From the NCBI GenBank assembly GCA_963969395.1, contig OZ017795.1:34887063-34951062 (forward strand): a stretch of DNA of 64,000 bases, written 5' to 3'. Positions 22,352-33,721 of the stretch are shown here, piece by piece; the first letter of the stretch is position 1, and every line of letters begins with the position of its first letter. Below the pieces are notes generated by a model. That model searched no databases. It was not told the origin of the DNA and saw nothing but the letters and a program-made list of their open reading frames with translations. The stretch is from Pseudoscleropodium purum. Taxonomy: Eukaryota; Streptophyta; Bryopsida; Hypnales; Brachytheciaceae. Position numbers and translations under genes: made by a program.

Positions 22352-22846
22352 GGAGAAAGAAGCTCAAGGTGTTGAACCACTTGACATGGTGTACCAAGTT
22401 TTTTTTAATAAACTACCTCATATTAAATTAAAAAACAACTAAAATGTCTTGAATTTGAGTCAAAATATGGATACAACATCAAAGAAGTTGCACTCAATAA
22501 AAATAAAAATCAGATGAAGATCATACATTCTTCAATACACACAAAGCCTACATAATTCCCATACAAAGGACACCAAACATCCTCAGCAACCTTCCAGGGT
22601 TAAGGTATCCTCTACAATTTTTCACTTGAGAAACTATCCAGCTCCTAGAGTTTCAAATGCTATCCATTGTCACTCTGTAGGAATTTTCAAGAAACTGTTG
22701 CACCAGTAAATGGTGAGAAATACTGATAAAATCATAACTTAAAATCATAACTTAAGAACTTACTGCAACTTTGGTGATGGACAGACAATGCTCTAACTTA
22801 GATAATGAACTGTACTGAGTTCAATACATTGAGTAAGTTCCAACAT
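22352..22846. other. 3' flank of P450 gene A
   Basis: AT-rich. 22380-22740 is recognisably similar to 51655-52010, which lies near copy C but is separated from it by two elements. No gene seen. Confidence 0.45.
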
Positions 22847-25800
22847 CTACTGATCACAACGCTTGCTTATCTTGACATGCAAACCTTGATCCAGCGTCAA
22901 GACAGTCTGCTGGCGGTACTTGACAACACAGCCTGGCTCCAGCTGGAACTTGAAGAAGCGGCATAGAAGAGCAAGAGTCGTTCGCAGCTGCAGCATGGCA
23001 GAGTCCCTTCCAAGACAAATGCGAGGTCCTGCCTGCATTGTCATGTCCACTACTAAGCTTAGATGGTTATTCAACTATACTAACGCAAACATAACAGATA
23101 TTTCGTTAAAATGGCGGCATTCTTTTGGCATTTTTCCATGAATTTTGTAAGATTGGTATAGATTTCAGACTCCTGAAACCCTGAAATCTAGGACAGGTAT
23201 ACAGTTTAGACCACAAGTCCTGAACCAAAAATTGCCAAGTTTGTGGAATACCGCCATTTTAATAAAATATCTGTTACATGAACTAAATACATACAGTAGA
23301 AACAGTCCTTCAAAATGCAATAAAATAATGTACCAATCCAGAGTCTAAGTAGGGACACCCAAGTGCATCAGGTCTCCCAAAAGCATCACATTAATCAATT
23401 TATGTACCTATTGCAGAAGGTGTAATTTCAAAACATCTGCCCAAGAAACTAAAATGACAATTCAGTAACTAAAGATTTGTAGCACACCTGAAAAGCAGTA
23501 AATTTGAAGGGAGATTCAGGCTGGAGAACCCCATTTTCAAGCCACCTCTCTGGCTTGAACTCTGTTGCATCCGGACCCCATAAGGCAGGCATTCGCCCCA
23601 TTGCATAAGGTAGGTACATAACCATGCTGCCTTTCTTTACTGCTGTCCCATCAGGAAGAACGTCATCTGCCACTAGACATTTCCGATTCTGCACACAAGT
23701 TCACAAGTTCCGGGGATGGATATGTCAGAGTTCAAGACCCGTGGTCTCAGAATGGCAGCAATTGATTTTGGGAAACAAGTTTTGAAACCTCTGCAGCCAA
23801 GAGAGCTAACTTAGAGTTTTAATTGAGATGAGATTCAAATTGTTGGGGAGAAGATTTCAAAACAAATGACAAAATTATTAGCCAGGGATTGCAAATTGTG
23901 ACATTTTCTCATATTCCTCTCTGTTGAGTAATCTGTGAGTGAACCCTAAAACACACACTTGTATGTATATGATCCCATATGAAAGAATGAAACATCCAAA
24001 AGCATCAATAAATTCTTCAAAAGTTAAAAAAATGCCTTTCCCTACAAATGGTGGATAGTTGTATTATAGCAACAAAAAATGAGGTTGAAAAAAATTGATT
24101 TTTTTTAAAACATAATTTTTAAGGCCTAAAAGATGACTTTCATGCCATTGCCCACAAGCAAGGATGTCCTCTAGAGTCAAAATAACTGCCAAGTGACAAT
24201 TCCTCACAAGTTCTTCAATAATTGCAGAAATTGTATTCCTAAGGCCTAATCCTTAAAAATTCATAGAAAATGCATCTGACCTCACCCTTGCACATCCCTG
24301 ATTTGTGTCAAAAACGTGCATCCAAAAATATTAATTGAGAGTGAACAAGTCAAAAATCAAACCACAGCAGTTGACGAAAACCACAAGACCACAATTTAGT
24401 TGCAGAGATTTTGAGGGGTTAAGCTTAATGTGTGACAAAAATCTGACATGTACATCAGGGTGCAGTGCAGAGATTCAGTTACCAATGGTACAGCAGGATA
24501 CAAGCGCAAGGTCTCCATGATGCAGGCATGAAGATAATGCAACTTGAGAAGGCTGTCGAAAGTGAGTAACTCCGAGAACTGCAAAATTTGTTGATTGAAG
24601 TCATCTTCCCCACTTAGTGTCTCAGACTCAGATTTGTTGTCAGTGATATTCACAGCTTGTGACTCAGTTTCAAGAGCAAGGAGCTCCTGGAAAATTTTGT
24701 CACCAACATGAGGGTGCATTGTGATCATGTACACAAACCACGATAAAGTAATGGCAGTGCTATCTCTTCCAGCCAATAAAAAATTCAGTAGCGTGTCACG
24801 AAAGTTCTTGTCTGTGAACTGATGTTCTTCTTCTTGTTCCTCATTCAAGAGCATGAACCTGGTGAAGAGGTCGCACTTCCCCTGCATGATGGGGCTCTAT
24901 GTCAGCATGAGAATGATGGAGATTTAAAAATAAATATAAATAAATAAATGGAATATCATTGCAAGAGGAGAATACATAACTGCCAGACACAAGCAGGGTG
25001 ACCAAAACAATGGAGATTTTGGAACATACAGAAGGTAGGACTAGCTAAAGTGTTCATGTTGGCCCACTTCTTGTCATTATATAGGGGCCTTTTGAAGTGT
25101 TACCAGTATGGCCTTAACACTCGAACGTTGCGGAGGACAAAAGGTGTCCAATGGATCGTGACTTTCAGACAACCCATAGAAACAAAGAATACATCTATTC
25201 ATTCAAGATATCTGATCATTTTTTATGGACTACTTTAGGTGAAAGGCCTTGTCCTTGCAAGGTCAAGGTGTCAGTGTGGAATCTCATCAACTTTCACATG
25301 GTACAACATGGAAATTGTAAAGAACCAGAGACTTCAATGAATGATTTTGAGTCTTGCTGAGGACAATTCAGTGTTGTTGATTGCGATCGATTACCTAGCC
25401 TAAAAGGTTTTTGCAACCTTCTATCTTCACATCTTGACAAGTCTCTGGGTTCAACAAAAATCTCACATCATATAGATTTGGGAAGACTCTGATAGGGAAA
25501 ATCTAAGAGAAAGTTAATGTGCACTTACTGAAGTATGAAGATTCTCTTGCTTAAGGCCTTTGGTGTTCACCATCAGCTCTGATTTTCTCACTTTGATGAC
25601 ACTGTAAATGAAATCGTTCATCTCCTTCGCACTGGTCGCCACAGCAGCCTCGTTGCCCACGTTGAGAGCTCGCTGCAGCTTCCAAAAGGGATTCATAAAC
25701 CTTTTGGAAGTGGCCTCATTTGTGATATCAAACGCCTTGGCAAATGGCAAGTCTTTGAGCTCCGACCTCAAGGTGTTAAACTCGTGCCCGAAAATAATTT

Positions 25801-27405
25801 TGAAGGAGGAATCCAACGTTAACCTCATGAAATAGTCCTGTATTGTCCACGGGCATTGCCATCAACACATGCCGACACAGGTCTGCAAACTCAAAAGCCC
25901 AGACCACTTCGACTAGGATTTTTTCAGCAAATCTTTTGGTAGTGCTCATGCAGAGCGTTTGGTAACCCCAAGCTAAGCTCACTCAAAACTTAGATCGAGA
26001 AGCTGACCTGTATGTCTAGTGGCTTCTGCGTCATGGAAATGTTGGTGAAGATAAATGCAACTTTCACGGAGTAATCACGAAAGACCACAAGGCTGACATC
26101 TCGCAGTCTTCGGTTAGCAAATTCAAAGCTTGCCGTCTTGCGCTGCTGCTTCCAGCTCTCACCATCGACGTTGAAAATGCCATCTCCCAGAAATATATCA
26201 AAATTTTCGTGAAACGCTTTCCCCTGAAATAATTAGCAACAATTCAAAAACTTGCCATCTAATCTCTGAGCGCTCAGGCAAATGAAAGGCTTCGCATAGA
26301 CACAGTGTGAAGCAAACGATACTTTCGCTATTTACGCACTCCGGTCTCAGGGGCTGACCCTGCTAATTAAAGACAATGAATGCCATATTTATATTGCAAA
26401 ACGAGTGAAAAACATGAAGCCAGCACCATAGGAACCCAAAAAGTTCATACCCCAATTCCAGAGCTCCTAACTTCACATTGCAACTATGCAATTTCACAGA
26501 TCGAGTATGAGATGTTGGGCTCTATTCGATTTTTTCGATCCTCTAACAATAATTCCATGGCACTATAGAATTGCGGCTACGGACTCTTGGATGGATTCTC
26601 TGGTGCGGCTACCAAGTTCGAACATTTACACATGACAACGTTGGAAAAAAGTTGGAATGAACACTAAAGAATAACAGAAATAATGCAGTATGTCTCCTCA
26701 TCCTGCGAAATTTGCTGAAAAAGATGAACTTGCATCGTGCTCGCTGAATTATCCGAAAAGTGCTGTCAATTTCACGAACGAGTTAGTCCTAAAATGTGCT
26801 AAAGGCCACTGAAAATGCAGCGTAGTCAACCGACTAACCTTCGGGTAATTCTCGAAGTTGGTCTTGAGAATATATTCTACATTCGCAGGATCAGCCGTGA
26901 AGATGTAGTTCATACTCGCCGTGTTGCAGTGAAAAGTGAGTCCGTCTCGGAGGAAATAAGACACCGCCCAGTCGTTTAACTGGTGATAATTTCGTAGCAC
27001 TTCCACCGTCGCCCCTAACAATTGTGATCACATCCACCAAAATTATATCCATCAGACTAAAATTACGAAACCAACCTGATCAAAATCTCAAAACAACTCC
27101 ATGGACGACAGAAAAAGATATCCAGTACCTTCAGAACCGAAGCATGGTTTCCATATTCAAACTATAGCCTGCACAACCCAAAGATGAAGAGAACTTAACA
27201 GAAATGATCTATACAGTGAGGGATCGAAACGGATGAAGCCAATGGTACCTAGAATGGGCCAGTGCACGGGCCCTTTGCGTCCTCTGTGCAGCACCCAGCG
27301 GTCCGCAATCGCCCACAGAAGGTAAGCCAAGACGGTGCTGAAAACTACAGAAACCACCGTGAGGCTGCTCATCCTCTCCACAAGCCATGATCCCCAGTCT
27401 TCCAT
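22847..27405 (-). CDS. CYP704-like cytochrome P450, gene A, intact, 7 exons
   Basis: Exons on the minus strand: 27249-27405, 26839-27014, 26008-26223, 25529-25837, 24483-24881, 23488-23688, 22847-23032, all with GT-AG introns; the spliced frame is 547 aa. Membrane anchor at residues ~13-33 (LTVVSVVFSTVLAYLLWAI), then GPVHWPILGATVEVL; substrate-side ADPANVEYILKTNF; WKQQRKTASFEFA; I-helix AGRDST (323-328); ETLR (409-412); FKPERW (463-468); haem loop FQAGPRICLG with Cys492. Sequence and length fit CYP704 of clan 86: ER-bound fatty-acid omega-hydroxylases. The ATG at 27405 is the first in frame after an upstream stop. An extra CTGCA at ~24462 lies in intron 5, outside coding sequence. CYP704 membership is by recognition; substrate is inference. 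Confidence 0.9.
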
Positions 27406-28741
27406 AGCCTTGATAATTACTTCTTCGGAAGGAGTACCAGCTGTGCAAATTCCAGGCAATCAAAGCATCTGTCACAACTAACAACGAAGAAAAGAACGCA
27501 GCCCTGGCTCTGTTGTACGCTCAGTACTGAAGGTACGACGGAAGTGAAGCTCTGTGAATTTACGGCAAATGAATGTGCAGGTTCTACTGTGTTCAGAGGA
27601 ATTGTTTTAGCACGACGTTATTGGTTTTGTATGGACATTTATTCTGAACATACACGTGGTATGATTCTGTTTCGGTCCACTCAGCTCCAATGATGTTTCA
27701 GGTTATTCAGGTATGTACACTTGTAATCAGCATTGCCAAAATGCAACATCTACATTTCGATCAAAAAGTGTCACAAAAATGTAGATACATAAAATGTAGA
27801 TTATATTAGATGTCCACAATCAATCCATGAAAGTTTAACCCTCTAACGACATGGCCTAAAAGTGTCCGATGGATGACAAAGAATCCTTTCATGTAAGAAA
27901 GAAGCATAGATGTTTGTCATGGGAATTTTGTGTGGAAAGAGGAGGTCTTGTACATTACCTTGATCTTCAATGAGTGTTCTTGGTGTTTTTTTAAGCAAAT
28001 GATTCACATAGTATCCCAAAAGATGATTTTTATGATGACTAGCTCAACATTCCAAGGTTAACCTTGAAAAGACACTGAAGAAGTTTTGTGTCTTTTAGAT
28101 GGTTAACCAAGCTTTGTGAGTATTGAAGAATGAATGATTTTTCATCCCATTTTTATGTGCAACTTTATTGATGTTGTAGCTACAACATTGAGTTAAGTTC
28201 AAGACATTTCAGTTGTTTTTTTATTTTATATGGGCTAGTTTATCAAAAGAATAGTATACTATCAAGTATACATATTTCAAAACTCTTAAGGATTTTCCCC
28301 ACTTAAAACTTGATATTGACAATTAAAATAATTTCTTTTGCTTTTGAGCAAAATTAACAAAATGAAGCTTCTAAAGTGTGATTCCTACTCCACTTGGAAT
28401 TTTTTTAAATCCTCAAAATAAGCATTTTAGTGAAGTTTGAAGTTGAAGATGTGCAATCATGTTTCTAAATATGGAGTGATACAAAAAAATTATTTATACC
28501 AAAATGTTCTAAACTATAATGTAACTCTATTTTGAAAATTTCAATTTTATTGAATATGAAATGGTAATTGATATAAATTTTCTTCATTCTTCTTCAAAAA
28601 TTCATGGTAATTTGAAATTTTATGACATGTGGTTTCATCTTTGAAAAATAAAACTAAAAAATTTCACTCATCAATAGAAAAGAAATGGAGGATACCAAGT
28701 GGAAGGACATTCAAGTTTGACTACACACTCAATGGCCTTGT
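27406..28741. other. 5' flank of P450 gene A
   Basis: The first ~270 bp is nearly identical to the 5' flank of gene B (39082-39400), including a minus-strand CCAAT at about 27620-27624. No clear TATA box seen. From ~27750 the sequence is AT-rich repeat debris without genes. Confidence 0.5.
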
Positions 28742-28769
28742 CTTTTAAGAGTTAAGTGAACCTACAGTT

Positions 28770-29745
28770 TGTTTTTAGGCCCTAGAGTTCCTTGACTATG
28801 TTTCCATCAAAAAATGTTCCCAAACTACCATTTTAATTACAAAATTTTAGAAAAAAAACAGTTTTAGACACATGAAACTGTATGATCTTGTAGTACATTG
28901 GTTTGAGAAGATATAGAAAAAATTTCAGCAATTTTCACCAAGTAGATTGCAAGATTTTAGCATTTGAATTGACAAGAATCCTTTTCTTGGCCCTATGAAA
29001 TATAAGGTAGTTGTACTTCACAAAATTATATTTGTATGAAAAATGTCCATATTGTTGTTGCTTCTTTGGATTCATTCTCCACAGCAAATTGGCTACATGC
29101 TTGAAAAAATTTAGATCATTTGAAATTGTATAACATATAGGAAAAAAGAGTAAGTAGAAAGAAATAAAGACACTACAAGAGAAAAGGGTGTTTTAAGTGA
29201 GCTTTTAAGTATAGTCTTAAACATAAGATTATAAATAATGACCTTTAAAAGAGATTTTCAACAAAATTTTACTATAAACACTTGTATTTCTAGTAAATTT
29301 TGATTGAAAATCTCCCTAAAGGTTATTGCCTATAATCTTATGTCTAGGACTATACTTAAAAGCTTACTTAAAACACCCCTTTTTATTGTAGCGAGGATGA
29401 TTCAAAATGTTGAATTGTTAAGAATTTAGTTATGGAATTAAAAAATGTCAATCCCAATGGTTGTAATGTTGCTACAAACAATCTGTATCTTATGGTTTTA
29501 TTTTATTTCCAAAAATATTGAAAATTGAGTTGAATAAAAGGACTTTAAAGTTTATTTTAGAATAGAGAATCCATATATAAGTATTTGCAAATTGAAATAA
29601 AAAAATTGTTGGGTCTTAAGGAAAAGCCTAATCCCCATATTTTGTGAAAATTTCAAAAACAAAAATAAATATTATTTTATAGTGAGTTGCCCAAAATTGT
29701 TATATCAGTTGCCAAAAAATGTAGTTTGGTCCTTAAGTTAGGGAT
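28770..29745. mobile_element. Decayed TTAA-type element of the E7 family (E8)
   Basis: Left part (CCCTAGAGTTCCTTGACTAT) and interior follow the element at 3346-4266; the right end reads GTAGTTTGGTCCTTAAGTTA. Terminal TTAA sites are mutated, so the edges are approximate. A CACTA-like MITE is nested at 29171-29393. Confidence 0.45.
29171..29393. mobile_element. CACTA-like palindromic MITE
   Basis: 223 bp with long inverted arms: CACTACAAGAGAAAAGGGTG at the left and, in reverse complement at the right, CGCTACAATAAAAAGGGGTG. The arms continue inward (TTTTAAGT.AGCTTTTAAGTATAGTC). The CACTACAAGA terminus is typical of En/Spm (CACTA) transposons. The 3 bp outside are AGA left and AGG right, close to a 3-bp target duplication. 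No coding capacity. Confidence 0.7.
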
Positions 29746-29913
29746 TAGTTTGCCTAGAGACAACACTCAATAAAATTCATAACATATTCATATTATGTCC
29801 AAATAATGCATGCTATGGTATGTTGGAATCTTCTATCACTTCCCAATAAGATGTATGAATAATACTTTATGTTTGATAAAAGTAATCGGACTGAGTCATA
29901 GTTAGTGACAATA

Positions 29914-30246
29914 AAGATAGGAGGTCCATAAAGTACCCCTTTAAGAGCAAATAGTTAATTTGGGGAGTTTGGGCTTCTTAAAAATATATTTCAGTAGATT
30001 TTCCTTAAAAGACAAATGAAATTGGCATTTATCCCAAGTTGTTTTCATATTTTAGTGATCTTCCTAAAATTAGTTATGAGTTTTTGAAGTTGAAATGCTG
30101 AATGGTCACTGAAAGTGTCCACCTCCTGAAATGTACATTCTTTTGTATGTTGCTAGTGGAACAAGAAAACAAAATGTATGACTCTACATAGTTGAAGGCT
30201 GGAAGCTCACTTTTAGAGCCCAACCACTTTATGGACCTCCTACCTT
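29914..30246. mobile_element. AAGGTAGGAGG-type inverted-repeat element (F1)
   Basis: 333 bp. The first 21 bases (AAGATAGGAGGTCCATAAAG onward) match the reverse complement of the last 21 at 20 of 21. Homologous elements lie at 42145-42429, 52872-53200 and 39759-41022 (the last carrying a nested element). No frame. No clear target duplication, so superfamily is unknown. Confidence 0.65.
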
Positions 30247-30427
30247 GATATATGCAGGTGAATTGTGTATACGCAACTGAAAGTTTGCATGCTCAAGTGA
30301 ATGGCGTATACAAAACTGAAGGAAATGTGGATACCTGTACGCAATGTGACCTGCAGCCGCTTGAGGTGACTGGCCAAGGCATGCTGAGCATGACTGTCAT
30401 GATGGATTGAATCATACCGACAATCCG

Positions 30428-30583
30428 AGGAACTGAAAAACTTTTGCCATTGGGCCAAGGAACTGAAACACTTTTGCAATTGGGTCCAACGAACTGAAAA
30501 ACTTTTGCCATTGGGTCCAAACTTTTGCCATTGGGTCTGAGGAACTGAAAAGTGACTTTACTGGTTGGTGACTTTACTGGTTG
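30428..30583. repeat. ~30-bp and 16-bp tandem repeats
   Basis: 30428-30550: three to four imperfect copies of AACTGAAAAACTTTTGCCAT plus TGGGTCCAAGG. 30551-30583: two copies of GTGACTTTACTGGTTG. The paralogous region near 42580-42650 has about one copy, so the array expanded locally. Confidence 0.75.
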
Positions 30584-33054
30584 GTGATATACAGTACAGC
30601 ATTATATATGTCAATACTGTTCCTCAGTTTGCGGAAAAGAAAGAAGTCACATTTGCGCAATTGAGAAATTGTAAGAGACTGGCACCTTTCTTGTTGCTGA
30701 CTGGAACTCCAGTCACTGTAGGTCACTCACAGGAGTAGTAAGGTAAGGTAGATCAGCCTATTGCCACCGAGATTTGCTATCTAGGTACCCTGGAAAAGCT
30801 ATTTGTCAACTTGCATATTTCCCAGAGGTTGAAAAGTTTGGGAGAAGCAGATTGAAAAGTTTTGGAAAAGCCATTTGCAAGTAGAATAAAGACTGCTAAC
30901 GTCAAGAAATGAACTTTACGTGATTTTCCAAAATTTGTTGGAACTAAATAGGGGAAGCGTGGATAGATGCATGCTAAACCACGAGCTGGCATGTTGCCTC
31001 TCCACGTGCATTGGCATGATGTTAAAGGGTTGTTAAGATTGTGGTAATGGATGGGTGGTTGACATGAATGGAAGGGTTCAATATGGATGTCGAATACAAA
31101 GAAAATAATAAAAAAAAGTATGAGGCCAAACAAAAAATGAGATGCTAGGATTGAGTTGAAGTATAATGAAAGGCACCCTCAACCAATCAAATAAAAAATT
31201 TTGGACATGATCAAGAGTAGTGCAAAGCAAATCAAATATTTTTAGAAGTGCAACAATGGAAATTATGGGGATTGCAAAAACTTTGTTGATTTTATTGCTT
31301 GATGTGAAATTACTATGAATTTTGAAAGGCAAAAAGTGCTTTAGACCCACAACCAATGTGTAGACTCTTCCAATTCTGATCATTTGAGAACTATTTTTCC
31401 ACTCATTACTTCCTACTTGCTCACTACTTTGGAAAATGTGTCATGAACTTATTAATCCAAACCTTGAAAGGGAGGAAAACACACATTCCAAGCTTTGGTT
31501 GAAAATCTGCTCCAACCTTAGTTGGAAATAACTACACCCCACAGGTTGGATATGCCTGGGTCACTGGTCAAGAATGGATGCCTCTACCTTGTGTGCACAC
31601 ATAATCATCACTACTCCTGATTTCCTTTCTCTCTCTAGTAGGAACGAGGAATTAGCTATTGTAACTCTCCCTACTATTGACACAAGATGTCCGAAGTCAG
31701 AACATGATTGAGAAACTAAAAAAGACTAGTGTAGATATTGTATTGATCTACAAACAAATAATATTTTAAAATTTAATCCAATGTTCAAATAGTGTATGCT
31801 AAAGTGAGTTGGAATCCTCTTCATTGCCAATAAAACTCAATAAAAATATTTGATGTTTAATAATAGTAAATATATTTAGTTGCTATTAGAGTCAAATCCA
31901 GATGCACATAAATTTGTATCACTAGAAGCATATTGAAGGCTCATCATTTTTAAAATACTCATTTATGTGTTTGATAATTCATAAGCTTAAAATACCTAAA
32001 AGCTTAAGAGAATAGTGCTATGTGGTTAAAAGAATGAAAACTTTCTAAGAATGTCAAATTGAATTTTGTAAATTTTTTATCAATAAAATATTTGTTGAAT
32101 ATTGTACTAATAAAGAACAATACAAAAAGAAACATTTAAAATTTTACATTTTTATATAGGTATTAATACTTGCAAGTTGCAATTAGTTATGTGCATGTCT
32201 TATTTTGACATAAACAAAATTTTTATTTAGATTCTTGTATTACCAAAAAAATAAAAGCACTCATAGAATTAACTAAATCATTCTCCAACATCACAAAAAT
32301 ACCTTATCTTGAGTGTAATGGTGAAGATTTGGAGACTACAAAACATAAGTCTACAAGAATCTAGAAAATTCTCTTAGGGAAATTCCTACACTATTTGTTG
32401 ACATTTATCACTTATTTATACAACTAATTTAGTGATGCAAGGTAATTTTGAAAAGTATTACATCATTTATGTCAAATAGGACTATCCTCCAAACTATTGA
32501 CAAAACCTCGTAAGAATTTTAGAATGTAGTAAATTTGCAATGTACTTTATTTATGAGTTCAATGAATTTGAGATAATTTTTTATTTCTCATTTCAAAGAA
32601 ATAAAAAAAATATTTCATTTGCTTGAGATTCTTCTAAAAAGAATTGGTGTGTGTGTTAAAAAATAGTTATTCCTCTTATAATGTTTCTTCACCCAAAGCT
32701 ACATTTTTTTGCCTATAAAGTTAATCATCCAAAATTGTCATAATCCAAAAGTTAATATTTTGCACAATTAATTCCACGCATAATAAACAAAGTATTCTTT
32801 ACTTTTATATAGTTAAAATTGAAAAATTCAAGCATATCCATATGCAAAAAAATATCAAAGTAGGATGATTCATTGAAAACCTCAATCCATTGTCTACTTC
32901 AAAAATTCACAAAAATTACAATTTTAATCAAAAAATTATAACTCCACTTGGTTTTGACTCATAAAACAAATGCACACCTCAAATATTTGCCCTTCAAGGG
33001 ATTGGCCCCAAGATATTTATATTGCTAGTTTGCATGACAATAGACTTGTTTACT
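30584..33054. other. Intergenic DNA between P450 genes A and B
   Basis: 30590-30760 is similar to 42680-42810, part of the duplicated upstream unit. The remainder is AT-rich with no protein-like frame. Confidence 0.5.
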
Positions 33055-33721
33055 TTAACCCCTAAATGCCAAAGGCCACAAATTTGGGTGTCGACAATGC
33101 TTTGAAGTTAAATAAAACCTAACCAATTTACTATCTTTAGTAGTTTATATTTTTGAATAATTCTTTTTGAAGTCTAGTTTTAGCACCAAAAATCTGATTT
33201 TGAAAATGATTCATTATGATTTTGGTATTCAAGATTTTGCGCAAGGGTATTAATTGCAATTGTCGCTTTTCTTAGTGTTAAGAGCTCTTGGAAATGAGTT
33301 TCAAATACACAAGATCTTAGAGAAAAAATCACATTAGAAATTCATTTAAAAAAATTGTAGAGTAGATTTTGAAAAGTTGTAAATTGACTTGGCATATGCA
33401 TGTTATGTCCTTCAACCTCATTTTTTTTGGCAACCAATTTCTTAGATTTGACATGTGAAGAGAGGATTGAAAGACTTCAAATCACTTTCACAGTTTTAAA
33501 ACCCTCATGATCAAACATTACAATCTTTCAATCCATAAGTAATATTGTTATATTATTTTTTCCTATGTGACCTCTAGCATATCAAATAAATTGGAATTAG
33601 CATAGTTACAATTCAAAGAAAATTGATACAACTTATCTCAATGTTAAGTTTGTTAACTTTTTGTTCACTTTAGAACAAATTCCTAAAAGTTCAAAAAAGG
33701 CTTTGAGCATATAGGGGTTAA
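33055..33721. mobile_element. TTAA-type piggyBac-like element (E3) abutting the gene B stop codon
   Basis: TTAA at 33055-33058 and 33718-33721. Left TTAACCCCTAAATGCCAAAG; right in reverse complement TTAACCCCTATATGCTCAAA. 667 bp, no coding frame. Same family as 52014-52831 in the opposite orientation. The right TTAA includes the TAA stop codon of P450 gene B on the minus strand. Confidence 0.7.

Noticed and set aside
24455..24485. Frameshifting CTGCA duplication in P450 gene A
   Set aside because: It lies just after the exon 5 splice donor (GTAACT) shared by all three copies, hence in intron 5, not in coding sequence.
27157..27459. Longer N-terminus for P450 gene A starting at 27459
   Set aside because: That codon is TTG and is preceded by an in-frame stop; the first ATG is at 27405.
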